The translations under genes and the position numbers were made by a program. DNA of 64,000 nt from Compostibacter hankyongensis (GTDB lineage Bacteria; Bacteroidota; Bacteroidia; Chitinophagales; Chitinophagaceae), in NCBI RefSeq assembly GCF_039541075.1, contig NZ_BAABFN010000002.1:957846-1021845 (forward strand). The letters are read 5' to 3'. Shown here piece by piece: positions 18,517-28,100 of the stretch (its first letter is position 1; the number at the start of each line of letters is the position of its first letter). A model generated the notes under the pieces. The model had not been told where the DNA came from. It searched no databases and saw nothing but the letters and a program-made list of their open reading frames with translations.

Positions 18517-19467
18517 ATGCGCCGCTGCCTGGAGGCCTGCCGTCGCCTGCGGCTCATTGCCGGGATCATGCTTTGCGGCTTCGCGGGCAGGGCGCAGCCG
18601 CTCTCCCCTCCCGATACGGTGGTGCCGGGCAGGGTATGGACGGTAGCCGGCGCAGGCATCGCCTTGTATGGCGGCTCCCTGCTGCTGCTTAACCAGTACT
18701 GGTACAAAAATTATCCCCGCAGCCATTTTCATTTTTTTAACGACGGTCCGGAATGGTACCAGATGGATAAAGCCGGACATGCATTTACGACGTATACCCT
18801 GAGTCGTTATGCCACATCGGTTTGGGAGTGGACCGGCATGACACCCCGAAAAAGCGCATGGATAGGGACCCTTACCGGATTTGGCTACCAGACCGTCGTA
18901 GAAATACTGGATGGCTATTCCGCACAGTGGGGGTTCTCCGCAGAAGATATGCTGGCCAATGCGGCCGGCGGCGCCCTGCTGGCGGCGCAGCAGCTGACCT
19001 GGGGAGAGCAGCGCATACAGCTGAAATTCTCCGCCCATACCGAATCCTACCGCCGCGATCCCGTATTGCACCGGCGTGCCGAAACGTTGTTCGGAGCCCC
19101 TTTTATGGAAAACATCCTGAAGGATTACAACACGCAAACTTACTGGCTGAGCGTCAACCTGCGCGCATGCCTGCCCGGAAGCAACCTGCCGCCCTGGCTG
19201 AACCTGGCCTTCGGTTACGGCGGCAAAAACATGTTTGGCGGACGGGATAACATCTGGACGGACGATGAGGGCATCCACCGCGACTACAGCCATCTTCCGC
19301 GGCTACGGCAATTCTATGTTTCCCCGGATATTGATTTTACCAAGATACACAGCCGCCACAAAGCCGTGCGCGTGCTGCTGCAGGTGCTCAATACGATCAA
19401 GATACCGGCGCCGGCGTTGGAGATCACGTCCAAAGGAAAGGCGCGCTTCCATCCCCTTTATTTCTGA
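18517..19467 (+). CDS. DUF2279 family exported or membrane protein
   Basis: A 316-residue protein with an N-terminal signal or anchor (about residues 8-27), a hydrophobic segment (about 44-60), then the family's conserved core NDGPEWYQMDKAGHAFTTY and further hydrophobic stretches around FGYQTVVEILDGYSAQWGFSAEDMLAN. I recognise this as DUF2279; its role is unknown. It starts 2 bases after the phosphohexomutase stop, so the two are likely cotranscribed. It converges with the PyrR-like gene (40-bp gap). Confidence 0.8.
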   Translation: MRRCLEACRRLRLIAGIMLCGFAGRAQPLSPPDTVVPGRVWTVAGAGIALYGGSLLLLNQYWYKNYPRSHFHFFNDGPEWYQMDKAGHAFTTYTLSRYATSVWEWTGMTPRKSAWIGTLTGFGYQTVVEILDGYSAQWGFSAEDMLANAAGGALLAAQQLTWGEQRIQLKFSAHTESYRRDPVLHRRAETLFGAPFMENILKDYNTQTYWLSVNLRACLPGSNLPPWLNLAFGYGGKNMFGGRDNIWTDDEGIHRDYSHLPRLRQFYVSPDIDFTKIHSRHKAVRVLLQVLNTIKIPAPALEITSKGKARFHPLYF

Positions 19468-19507
19468 AGCAGGGCGGACTGCACTGCCGCTCCCGCAGGG
19501 TACCGGC

Positions 19508-19999
19508 TCATGCCAGGTAAACCGTCCGGATGCAGCCGTCCCGGATATCCACAGAGATATGCTCCTGCAACGTGGTGGAAAGCGAATACCCGATATAATC
19601 CACCAGTACGGGAAATGATTTATGCATGCGGTCCACCAGCACCGCCGTCTGTATTTTCTCGGGCAGCTTTTCCAGCAGCGGCTTCATGGCATACAGCAGG
19701 GTACGTCCCGAGTTGGCTACGTCATCCACCACCACTACGGCCGTGCCGTCGAAGTCCGTCGCCGGCACCACCTTTACATCCAGCGGACGGTCCTTGTCCA
19801 GCTCCAGGGCAACGGTCCGGATGCGGAAGCCGGCGATCTCCTGCAGCACGGCGGCCAGCATGCCGGCCAGCACCGTTCCGCGGTCCGGAATACCGGCCAG
19901 TATGATCTCGGATTTGTCGCTGTTCCGCTCATAAATTTCATAAGCCATCCGGCGGACCTTCCACCGGATTTTTTCCTCGTCCAGGATAATTGTCTGCAT
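19508..19999 (-). CDS. PyrR-like phosphoribosyltransferase
   Basis: A 163-residue type-I phosphoribosyltransferase. The N-terminus TIILDEEKIRWKVRRMAYEIYERN and GIPDRGTVLAG segment follow the PyrR pattern, and VVVVDDVANSGRT is the PRPP-binding loop. PyrR proteins regulate pyrimidine genes through RNA and have uracil phosphoribosyltransferase activity; no pyr gene or recognisable binding loop is nearby, so the assignment rests on sequence only. The ATG at 19999 fits the family length; a near -7 element (TAATATTG, one mismatch) precedes it. Confidence 0.78.
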   Translation of the reverse strand: MQTIILDEEKIRWKVRRMAYEIYERNSDKSEIILAGIPDRGTVLAGMLAAVLQEIAGFRIRTVALELDKDRPLDVKVVPATDFDGTAVVVVDDVANSGRTLLYAMKPLLEKLPEKIQTAVLVDRMHKSFPVLVDYIGYSLSTTLQEHISVDIRDGCIRTVYLA

Positions 20000-20114
20000 A
20001 GCCGCAATATTATACATTTTCCGGTATAACGCCATCGTTATATACCGGCATCGGGTACCTGGTTTTTTGGGCTCAATGGACAATTCATGTAAATTAGCCC
20101 GGTAAACACAGACC

Positions 20115-21422
20115 ATGCCTCTCCTACAGCAAGTTGCGTTTATCCTTCTACTGACCGTCGCCGTTTATCTGTTTGTCCGGAAAGTGCGGGAAATCAGGCG
20201 CAATATATTCCTGGGCAGCAGCACGATGCGCTCCGGATCGGAGCGGCAGCGCTGGCGTAATGTGCTGCTGCTGGCCCTGGGGCAGAAAAAGATGTTCCGG
20301 AAATGGATACCCGCCGTGCTGCACCTGCTGGTATATGCCGGCTTCCTCATCATCAACATCGAGATACTGGAGATCGTGCTCGACGGTATCCTGGGCACCC
20401 ACCGGCTTTTTATGGTCCCGATGGGCGGCAGCTATGTTCTGCTGATCGGTTTTTTTGAAATACTGGCGGTGCTGGTCATCCTGGGATGCGTCTTCTTCCT
20501 GGCCCGGCGGAACATCCTTCGGATCCGTCGCTTTCACAGCCCCGAAATGACCCGCTGGCCCAGATCGGACGCCAACATTATCTTGCTTGCCGAGATCGTG
20601 CTGATGCTGCTCTTCCTGACCATGAATGCCGCCGACCAGGCCGCACAACGAACCACAAACCCCGGATTGCGGACCGGCACTTTTCCGGTGAGCGGTCTGC
20701 TCGCCACCCTGTTCGGCGGGTGGTCTGCCTCCGCCCTCCGGGCCCTGGAGCGGACCTGCTGGTGGCTGCATATTGCGGGGGTGCTGGCCTTCCTGAACTA
20801 CCTGCCTTATTCCAAGCACCTGCACATCATCCTGGCTTTCCCGGCGGCCTATTACAAGCGGCTGACGCCTTCCGGCGAGATGACCAATATGCCGGCGGTA
20901 CAGCGGGAGGTAAAGCTGATGCTGGACCCCTCCGCCGCGGCGGACAGCGCAAGCGACGCCCTGCCCGCAAAATTCGGGGCGCGCGACGTTGCCGACCTAA
21001 GCCGGAAAAACCTGATGGATGCCTACAGCTGCACCGAATGCGGGCGCTGCACGGCAGCATGTCCGGCCAGCCAGACCGGGAAGCGGCTATCTCCCCGTAA
21101 GATCATGATGGATACCCGGGACCGGCTCGAAACGCTGGGAAAGACAAGTCGGGACGCCAGCCCGCCTCAGGATCAGGAAAAGCTGCTCCTCGACGGCTAT
21201 ATCAGCGCCGAAGAGCTGAATGCCTGCACCTCCTGCAGCGCCTGCGTAAAAGAATGCCCCATCGGTCTCGACCCGCTGGATATCATCCTGCAGCTGCGGC
21301 GTTACCTGGTCATGGAGGAATCCCGGGCCCCGGCAGCCTGGAACGACATGTTCGGGAACATTGAGAACAACAGGGCCCCCTGGAAGTTCAGCCCCGATGA
21401 ACGGGAGCAGTGGATAAACTGA
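20115..21422 (+). CDS. Membrane Fe-S protein: NarI-like helices plus 2x[4Fe-4S] ferredoxin domain
   Basis: A 435-residue inner-membrane electron carrier. The first 240 residues hold about five or six transmembrane helices resembling the nitrate reductase gamma / HdrE-like cytochrome subunit. The C-terminal half has two ferredoxin motifs, CTECGRCTAACP and CTSCSACVKECP, each followed by helices typical of GlpC/HdrC-like subunits. With the next gene, which supplies a CCG domain, it forms a split heterodisulfide-reductase-like module. The likely role is passing electrons between a soluble donor and the quinone pool; the donor is unknown. The stop codon is part of the first unit of an octamer array. 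Confidence 0.85.
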   Translation: MPLLQQVAFILLLTVAVYLFVRKVREIRRNIFLGSSTMRSGSERQRWRNVLLLALGQKKMFRKWIPAVLHLLVYAGFLIINIEILEIVLDGILGTHRLFMVPMGGSYVLLIGFFEILAVLVILGCVFFLARRNILRIRRFHSPEMTRWPRSDANIILLAEIVLMLLFLTMNAADQAAQRTTNPGLRTGTFPVSGLLATLFGGWSASALRALERTCWWLHIAGVLAFLNYLPYSKHLHIILAFPAAYYKRLTPSGEMTNMPAVQREVKLMLDPSAAADSASDALPAKFGARDVADLSRKNLMDAYSCTECGRCTAACPASQTGKRLSPRKIMMDTRDRLETLGKTSRDASPPQDQEKLLLDGYISAEELNACTSCSACVKECPIGLDPLDIILQLRRYLVMEESRAPAAWNDMFGNIENNRAPWKFSPDEREQWIN

Positions 21423-21484
21423 TTTGGTGATGTGCTGATGTGCTGATTTGGTGATGTAACAATGTGCCAATTTGAGGATGAAGC
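21421..21484 (+). repeat. Octamer array A, GATKTGST-like, 8 units
   Basis: Eight 8-base units beginning inside the TGA stop codon of the Fe-S membrane protein: GATTTGGT, GATGTGCT (twice), GATTTGGT, GATGTAAC, AATGTGCC, AATTTGAG, GATGAAGC. The first units are the most regular and later ones decay. Confidence 0.88.
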
Positions 21485-21515
21485 CACCCCAAAACATTTA
21501 AAACTATGATGAAAT

Positions 21516-21555
21516 AAATCATCAAATTATCAAATCACCAAATTATCAAATCGAC
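21516..21555 (-). repeat. Octamer array B, inverted relative to array A, 5 units
   Basis: Five 8-base units on the plus strand (AAATCATC, AAATTATC, AAATCACC, AAATTATC, AAATCGAC), ending 3 bases before the next ATG. ATCACCAAAT at 21534-21543 is the exact complement of ATTTGGTGAT in array A (two places), so a transcript through both could fold back on itself. Confidence 0.88.
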
Positions 21556-21558
21556 CCT

Positions 21559-22359
21559 ATGCCTGTAAAGACAATGGCTGAAATGGCCGCCGCGGGCGAA
21601 TCCCCCGAAGTGCTTTTCTGGGTAGGCTGCGCCGGCAGCTTCGACCAGCGCGCCCAGCGGATCACCCGGGCCTTCGCCGCCATCCTGAAAAAGGCCGGCA
21701 TCCGCTTTGCCGTTTTGGGGAAAGAAGAAAACTGCACCGGCGACCCCGCCCGCCGCGCGGGCAATGAGCTGCTCTTCCAGCTGATGGCCCAGCAGAACAT
21801 ACAGACGCTCGACAGCTATCATATAAAAAAAATTGTCACGGCCTGTCCGCATTGCTTTAACACCTTAAAAAATGAATATCCCGCGCTGGGCGGTTCCTAC
21901 GAGGTGATCCATCATAGCGTGTTCCTGCAGCAGCTGATCGACCAGGGCAAGATCCGGCTGAAGGAGGGCGGCGTTTTCCGGGGGAAAAAGATCACCTATC
22001 ACGACTCCTGCTACCTGGGAAGGGCCAATGATGTCTACGAAGCCCCCAGACAGGTACTGAAAGCCCTGGATGCGGAGCTGGCCGAGATGAAAAGCTGCCG
22101 CAGCCGGGGCCTGTGCTGCGGCGCCGGCGGCGGACAGGCATTTAAGGAAGAGGAAAAAGGCAAGCTCCGGGTCAGCCAGCTCCGGGTCCGGCAGGCCGTG
22201 AGCACCGGGGCCGCCGTTATTGCCTCCGCCTGTCCCTTCTGCATGACCATGCTCAGCGACGGCATAAAGACCGAAAACAGGGAAGAGCAGGCAGAAGTGC
22301 TCGACATCGCCGAACTGGTGGTGCAAAGCCTGGAAGACGACCCCAATTTATTTGCATAA
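21559..22359 (+). CDS. (Fe-S)-binding protein with CCG domains
   Basis: A 266-residue soluble partner of the upstream Fe-S membrane protein. It has two cysteine-rich CCG-type repeats: WVGCAGSFDQR, ENCTGDPARR and TACPHC in the first half; YHDSCYLGR, LCCGAGGG and SACPFC in the second. This is the architecture of HdrB/GlpC-type subunits that bind non-cubane or [4Fe-4S] clusters. The gene is separated from its partner by 136 bases filled mostly with octamer repeats, and pfkA follows. Confidence 0.87.
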   Translation: MPVKTMAEMAAAGESPEVLFWVGCAGSFDQRAQRITRAFAAILKKAGIRFAVLGKEENCTGDPARRAGNELLFQLMAQQNIQTLDSYHIKKIVTACPHCFNTLKNEYPALGGSYEVIHHSVFLQQLIDQGKIRLKEGGVFRGKKITYHDSCYLGRANDVYEAPRQVLKALDAELAEMKSCRSRGLCCGAGGGQAFKEEEKGKLRVSQLRVRQAVSTGAAVIASACPFCMTMLSDGIKTENREEQAEVLDIAELVVQSLEDDPNLFA

Positions 22360-22384
22360 ATCCGGTTCCAAAACTGTACTTTTG
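22351..22384 (+). promoter_or_regulatory. Promoter of pfkA (TTTG-N22-TACTTTTG)
   Basis: The -33 TTTG (22351-22354) and -7 TACTTTTG (22377-22384) are exact matches to the Bacteroidota consensus, with spacing slightly longer than usual. The -7 overlaps the most upstream in-frame GTG, which rules out that start. It predicts a leader of about 135 nt before the pfkA GTG. Confidence 0.65.
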
Positions 22385-22444
22385 TGCCTTCCGGGAAGAA
22401 GGGTAAGCCGGCCCGCAGGGCATCAAAGGCCTTGTGCCACGGCA

Positions 22445-22531
22445 ATGGACACGGAGAAAACAGGCTGGCGGACCAACGGGGATGTGCAAGACGAACCCGT
22501 GTCCCTCAAAAAGACAAACAGGTTCAAGTGA
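22445..22531 (+). CDS. Possible 28-residue leader ORF coupled to pfkA
   Basis: An ATG at 22445 opens a 28-codon frame (begins MDTEKTGWRTNG, ends KKTNRFK) whose TGA (22529-22531) overlaps the pfkA GTG (22528-22530) as GTGA, the layout of translational coupling. Inside it, GGACACGG (22447-22454) and CCGTGTCC (22497-22504) can form an 8-bp stem with a 42-nt loop. It lies wholly in the predicted leader. No amino acid is repeated in a way that suggests classical attenuation, and conservation is untested. Confidence 0.35.
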   Translation: MDTEKTGWRTNGDVQDEPVSLKKTNRFK

Positions 22532-23511
22532 AAAAAGTAAAAAACATCGCGGTACTAACTTCCGGAGGTGACGCTCCCGGTATGAATGCCGCCATCAGGG
22601 CGGTCGTGCGAACAGGTATTTATCACAAGCTGAATGTTTTCGGGGTTATGTATGGCTACAGGGGCATGATCCAGGACGATATCGTGCCCATGGACTCCAA
22701 ATCGGTAGCCAATATCATACAACGCGGGGGAACGATCCTCAAAACCGCCCGCAGCAAAGAATTCTTCACCCCCGAAGGGCGGAAAAAAGCCTACGAGAAC
22801 CTGAAGAAACGCGGCGTGGACGGCCTGGTGGTGATCGGCGGCGACGGCTCCTTCAAAGGCGCCCACGTTTTCAGCCAGGAATTCGGCATTCCCTGCATCG
22901 GGCTCCCCGGCACCATCGACAAAGACATTTCCGGCACCGACTTTACCATCGGTTTCGATACGGCGGCCAACACCGCCATCAGCGCCATTGACAAGATCAG
23001 GGATACGGCAGATGCGCACGATCGTCTTTTTATCGTCGAGGTCATGGGGCGCGATGCGGGATACATCGCCCTGTACAGCGGTCTTGCCACGGGCGCAGAG
23101 CATATTATGGTACCCGAACGTCCTTCGGATATCGAAAACATCGTAGCGGCGCTGCAGGATAACGAACGGCGGAAGAAGCTGGTGAACATCATCGTGGTGG
23201 CGGAAGGCTGTCCCCACGGAAGCGCCACCGAGATGGCGGAAGTGGTCCGGAGGGAAATCCCCAGCTTCGACACCCGCGTCTGCATCCTGGGGCATATCCA
23301 GCGCGGCGGCTCCCCCTCCTGCATGGACCGCATCATTGCCAGCCGTCTGGGCTATGCGGCCGTAAAAGCCCTCCTGGAAGGTAAATACCAGAGCCATATG
23401 GCGGGTGTCATCAACAACGAGGTGCGGTACACCCCTTTCGAACAGGCCATCAAGACCACCGAGCAGATCGGGGAAGAATGGTTCGGTCTTTACCGCATAC
23501 TGGCCAGCTGA
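22528..23511 (+). CDS. pfkA: ATP-dependent 6-phosphofructokinase
   Basis: A 327-residue cytoplasmic enzyme that phosphorylates fructose-6-P to fructose-1,6-bisphosphate. Signatures: TSGGDAPGMNAAIRA (ATP loop) at the N-terminus, GGDGSFKGA, the catalytic GTIDKDISGTD loop, VEVMGRDAGYIA and GHIQRGGSPSCMDR. GGDG at the site that separates donors supports ATP use. The start is GTG at 22528, aligned with the usual M-K-K-[IV] start; upstream codons in frame lie in the leader. pyk follows 75 bases later, giving a glycolytic pair. Confidence 0.95.
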   Translation: MKKVKNIAVLTSGGDAPGMNAAIRAVVRTGIYHKLNVFGVMYGYRGMIQDDIVPMDSKSVANIIQRGGTILKTARSKEFFTPEGRKKAYENLKKRGVDGLVVIGGDGSFKGAHVFSQEFGIPCIGLPGTIDKDISGTDFTIGFDTAANTAISAIDKIRDTADAHDRLFIVEVMGRDAGYIALYSGLATGAEHIMVPERPSDIENIVAALQDNERRKKLVNIIVVAEGCPHGSATEMAEVVRREIPSFDTRVCILGHIQRGGSPSCMDRIIASRLGYAAVKALLEGKYQSHMAGVINNEVRYTPFEQAIKTTEQIGEEWFGLYRILAS

Positions 23512-23586
23512 TCGATGGCCCCGCCGCACCCTGCAACGGGCTGCCGCCTTAAGATCATACGTAGTATAAACATACCTTATTAGATT

Positions 23587-25077
23587 ATGACGAAATCACG
23601 CGATCTTTCCAAGTACGTCGACAAAAGCATGAACCATGCCGCCGGACGTTCTCACTCAGCCCACAAAACAAAAATCGTGGCCACCGTCGGCCCGGCCTCC
23701 AGCAGGTACGACCAGCTGCTGTCGCTGGTGCAGGCCGGAGTGAACGTCTTCCGGCTCAACTTCTCCCACGGCACTTACGAAGACAAACTGGAAGTGATCG
23801 GGCATATTCGGAAGATCAACCATACGGAGCCTTACAACGTAGCCATCCTGGCCGACCTGCAGGGACCCAAGCTGCGGGTGGGCCTCATCGAAAACAACGC
23901 CCTGCCCGTAGCGCCGGGGGACATCCTTACGTTTACCAACGAAAAATGCACCGGCACCAAGGAAAAGATATATGTATCCTACCCCAATCTGCATAATGAT
24001 GTGAAGATCGGGAACAAGATCCTGATCGACGACGGCAAGATAGAAGTGCTGGTAAAAGAAGTTACGCCGAACAACGAGGTGAAGGTAATGGTGACCATCG
24101 GCGGCATCCTTTCCTCCAACAAGGGCGTCAACCTGCCGGATACGCGGATATCCCTGCCGGCCATGACCGAAAAGGACATCAAGGACCTGGACTTCGCCAT
24201 CGCTCAGAAAGTGGACTGGGTAGCCCTCTCTTTTGTGCGGAACGTGAACGACATCGTAGGGTTGCGGGCCCGCCTCGAAGAAAACAAAAGCGATATCAAG
24301 ATCATCGCCAAGATCGAAAAGCCCGAGGCCATCACCAATATCCGCGAGATCATCCTCGAATCGGACGGCATCATGATCGCGCGGGGCGACCTGGGCGTGG
24401 AGCTGCCCGTGGAGCAGATACCCATGATCCAGAAAAGCATCATTCGCAAATGCATCCACCGCGCCAAGCCGGTGATCGTGGCTACCCAGATGATGGAAAG
24501 CATGATGGAGCGCACCAAGCCGAACCGGAGCGAGATCACCGATGTGGCCAATGCCGTGCTGGAGGGCGCCGACGCCGTCATGCTCAGTGGTGAAACCGCC
24601 ATGGGGCAGCACCCTACCTTGGTGATCGAAACCATGACCAAGATCATCGAAGAGGTGGAGAAAGAGGACATCATCTACAACCGTAACCTCACGCCCAAAC
24701 AGCATTCCCCTTCCTTTATCAGCGATGCGCTCTGCTACAATGCCTGCCGCATCGCCGAGGATGTCAATTCCGACGCGCTGATCGGCATGACCCAAAGCGG
24801 CTATACCGCCTTTATGCTGAGCAGCTACCGTCCGAAGGCGCCGCTCTACATCTTTACCAAGGTACAGAGCCTGGTGAACCAGCTCAGCCTGAGCTGGGGG
24901 GTACGGGCCTTTTACTATGCGGAAGAGGAAAGCGTAGACGCCATTATTTTTGACCAGATCGAAATCCTGAAGGAACGCGGCTTTCTGCAGGAAGACGATG
25001 TGGTGGTCAACACCGGCAGCATACCCGTCCAGAAGCACATGCAGACCAATATGATCAAGGTCACCCGGGTGGAATAA
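23587..25077 (+). CDS. pyk: Pyruvate kinase
   Basis: A 496-residue cytoplasmic enzyme that makes pyruvate and ATP from PEP and ADP. It shows KTKIVATVGPAS at the start of the barrel, NFSHGTYE, ADLQGPKLRVG, the catalytic IIAKIEKPEAITN lysine block, IMIARGDLGVELP, and VATQMMESM. About 27 residues precede the core, slightly more than in many relatives. The C-terminal regulatory domain is complete. The frame stays open past its stop into the tamB anchor (same phase). Confidence 0.96.
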   Translation: MTKSRDLSKYVDKSMNHAAGRSHSAHKTKIVATVGPASSRYDQLLSLVQAGVNVFRLNFSHGTYEDKLEVIGHIRKINHTEPYNVAILADLQGPKLRVGLIENNALPVAPGDILTFTNEKCTGTKEKIYVSYPNLHNDVKIGNKILIDDGKIEVLVKEVTPNNEVKVMVTIGGILSSNKGVNLPDTRISLPAMTEKDIKDLDFAIAQKVDWVALSFVRNVNDIVGLRARLEENKSDIKIIAKIEKPEAITNIREIILESDGIMIARGDLGVELPVEQIPMIQKSIIRKCIHRAKPVIVATQMMESMMERTKPNRSEITDVANAVLEGADAVMLSGETAMGQHPTLVIETMTKIIEEVEKEDIIYNRNLTPKQHSPSFISDALCYNACRIAEDVNSDALIGMTQSGYTAFMLSSYRPKAPLYIFTKVQSLVNQLSLSWGVRAFYYAEEESVDAIIFDQIEILKERGFLQEDDVVVNTGSIPVQKHMQTNMIKVTRVE

Positions 25078-25114
25078 CAACTAATATTTCCCTGCGCCGC
25101 AACTCCCCGCAACA

Positions 25115-25145
25115 TTGGTAAAGATTTTGCGATTGGTTACTTTTG
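25115..25145 (+). promoter_or_regulatory. Promoter of tamB (TTG-N20-TACTTTTG)
   Basis: TTG at 25115-25117 and TACTTTTG at 25138-25145 with a 20-base spacer fit the Bacteroidota promoter consensus fully. Transcription should start near 25152, so the tamB start codon must lie downstream of that point. Confidence 0.72.
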
Positions 25146-25179
25146 TATCGTAAAATCATATCCCAAAACCAGCGGCCGC

Positions 25180-28100
25180 CTGAAAAGAACCCTCAAAATA
25201 ATATCCATTGTCCTTTTTTCCATACTGGGACTACTGCTGCTGGCCACGGTACTGATCAATATCCCCCCCGTTCAGAACTTCCTGGTCCGGGAGGCTACCA
25301 ACCGTCTCTCCCGTACCCTGCATACCCGCGTCAGTATCCGGCATGTGAGCCTACGGCTTTTCGACCGTCTCTCCCTCGACGGGGCTTACCTTGAAGACAG
25401 ACATAAAGATACGCTTTTGTATGCGGGCCGGCTGGAAGTAGCCGTAAACGACTTCTTTTTCCTGAAAGCGAAAACCGACTTCCGCCGGATATACCTGAAG
25501 GATGCCGTTGTCAACCTGCGCCGCCATAAAGGCGATTCCACCTGGAATTACCAGTTCCTGCTCGACGTATTTGCCTCCCCGGATACCAGCGGCAGCCAGC
25601 CGCCTCCCAACCTGGCCCTGCGCCGCCTCAGCCTGGAAAACGTACGGCTGAACAAAACCGATGCCTGGCTCGGCCAGGACATGTTCGCCGATATCGGCAC
25701 CCTGCAGCTCGATGCCCGCAGCCTCGATCTGCGGAAGCACCGCCTGCTGATCCATACCCTGAAGCTGGACCACCCGGTCTTCGTGATCGCAGACTATACC
25801 GGTTCCCGGCCTCCCCGTCCCGCAGCAGCTGCTTCCCCCGGCACTGCGCCTGAGGCCGACAGCTCCGGCGCCCTGCGCTGGAACCCGGACCACTGGGATA
25901 TCCGCGTAGACAAGCTGGAACTGGCAAAGGGGGCTTTTGCCCTCATCAAAAAAGAACAGCCGAAGCTGAACAGCGGTTTCGACCCGGCCCATATTGCCGT
26001 ATATGATATCAACGCCAGCTTCGACGACCTCCACTTGCGGGACGACTCCATCATCACCGGCGTCAGCCTCTCGGCAAAGGAACGCTGCGGCCTCCGCATC
26101 GATCAGCTGAAATCCCGCTTCAAGCTGTCGCCCGTACAGATGGAATTTGCCGACCTGGATCTCCGTACCAACCGCAGCCGTCTCAGGGATTACTACAGCA
26201 TGAACTTCAGCGATTTCAGCGATATGAGCGATTATGTGAGCAGCGTGATCATGCGGGCCAACATCAAAAACTCCGTGATCTCCTCCGACGATATCGCTTA
26301 TTTCGCCCCGGCGCTTTCTACCTGGAAAAAGGATTTTACCGTAAACGGCAATGCGGACGGCACGGTGGAGAACCTCAGCGGCACCTTCTCAGAGATCCGT
26401 TCCGGCGATTCCCGTCTCCGGGGCCGGATAAAAATGCGGGGACTTCCCGACATCAACGAAACCTTTATCGACTTCCATGCCGACGAGCTGCTCACCAACG
26501 GCCCCGATATACAACGCTTTTTTTCCGCAGTACAGGAACAGCAGACCATCGACCCTTCCCTGCTCAGCTCCATACGTTTTGAAGGCAACTTTACCGGCTT
26601 TATTCACGATTTCGTGGCTTACGGAAAATTCAACACCAACCTGGGCAACCTGCAATCGGACCTGAACATGAAATTCGGGAAAAATAACAGGGCCGTGGTC
26701 TATTCCGGGAACCTGTCGGCCGACCGGTTCGATGTCGGCAAGCTCTTCCACATCGCCCGGGCGGGCGCCGCCAGCTTCAATGCCAAGCTGGACGGACAGG
26801 GGTTCGACTTTAATACCCTGAATGCCCGGGTCGACGCCAATATCAGCCAGCTGGAGCTCAACGATTATACCTACGAAGGCATCAGCACGGCCGGTACCTT
26901 TAACCGGAAGCTTTTCAACGGCTCCCTTGCTGTGGCCGATCCCAACCTGGACTTGAATTTCGAGGGCGCCATCGATTTCAATGACAGCCTGCCCATCTTC
27001 AACTTCCGCTCTCTCATCAACCGCAGCAACCTGTATGCCCTCCACCTCACGCGCGACACGGTTACCTTCAGCGGCAGGCTGAACCTGGACTTCACCGGCA
27101 ACAATATCGACAACTTCCTGGGTACGGCACGGCTGCGTGAAATCTCGCTGTACAAGAACAGCAACCGCGTGGAAATCGATTCGCTCTCCCTGCACTCCGA
27201 CGTCGTGAACGGTGAAAAACAGCTTACCCTTGCCGGTAATGAAATAGCCGGCACCCTCCGGGGCCGGTTCAATATCCAGCATCTTCCCGATGCCGTGGGC
27301 TCCCTGCTGAACCGTTATTTTCCCCATAAGATAAAAAAACCGGAAGGTCCCCTCCTCCCGGAAAACTTTTCCTTCACCCTCTCCCTGGGGAAGGTGGAAA
27401 AGATGCTGCAGGCCGTATCCGGCCGCTTCAGCGGCCTTAACGACAGCTATATCCGCGGTAATATCAATACCGGCAGCGATTCGCTGACGCTGACCGCCTC
27501 CGTTCCTTCTTTCGGGTACGATCGCTACCTGTTCAAAGACATTGAAATCAGCGGACGCGGAACCGACAGCATGCTGGGCCTCACCACCACCATGCAGGGG
27601 GTATATGTGGGTGACAGCCTGTTTCTCCCCAATGCGCGGATCAGGACCGTATCCCATGCAGATACTTCTTATATCAACTTCAGGACAAAATCCAACACCT
27701 CCGGGAACAATGCGGATATCTATGCCCGCCTGATCACCCCGGAAGACGGATACAAGGTGAGCATCCTGAACTCCGAGCTGCTGATCAACAACAAGGACTG
27801 GCATATCCCCTCAGACAACGAGATCATCCTGCAAAAAAGATCCGTCAGCGTCAGCAACTTCAACATCTTTCACAACGATCAGAAGATCAGCCTCAGCTCC
27901 GAAAAGACCGATTCGGGCGCAGCCCCTGCTTTTCTGGTCAATGTGCAGCAGGTCAATATCCGGGATTTCACCCGCTTCTTCAGCGGCGACAACCGGCTGG
28001 AAGGCACCGTCAACGGGCAGTTTCGCGTGCTGGACCCGCTCAACAAGCTGCAGATCAGCGGGGGACTGAAAGCCGACCGCTTCCGGATCAACAACGACTC

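Noticed and set aside
25143..25394. Forward frame starting at a TTG in the tamB promoter
   Set aside because: It overlaps the -7 element and is out of frame with the TamB anchor, which fits the family.
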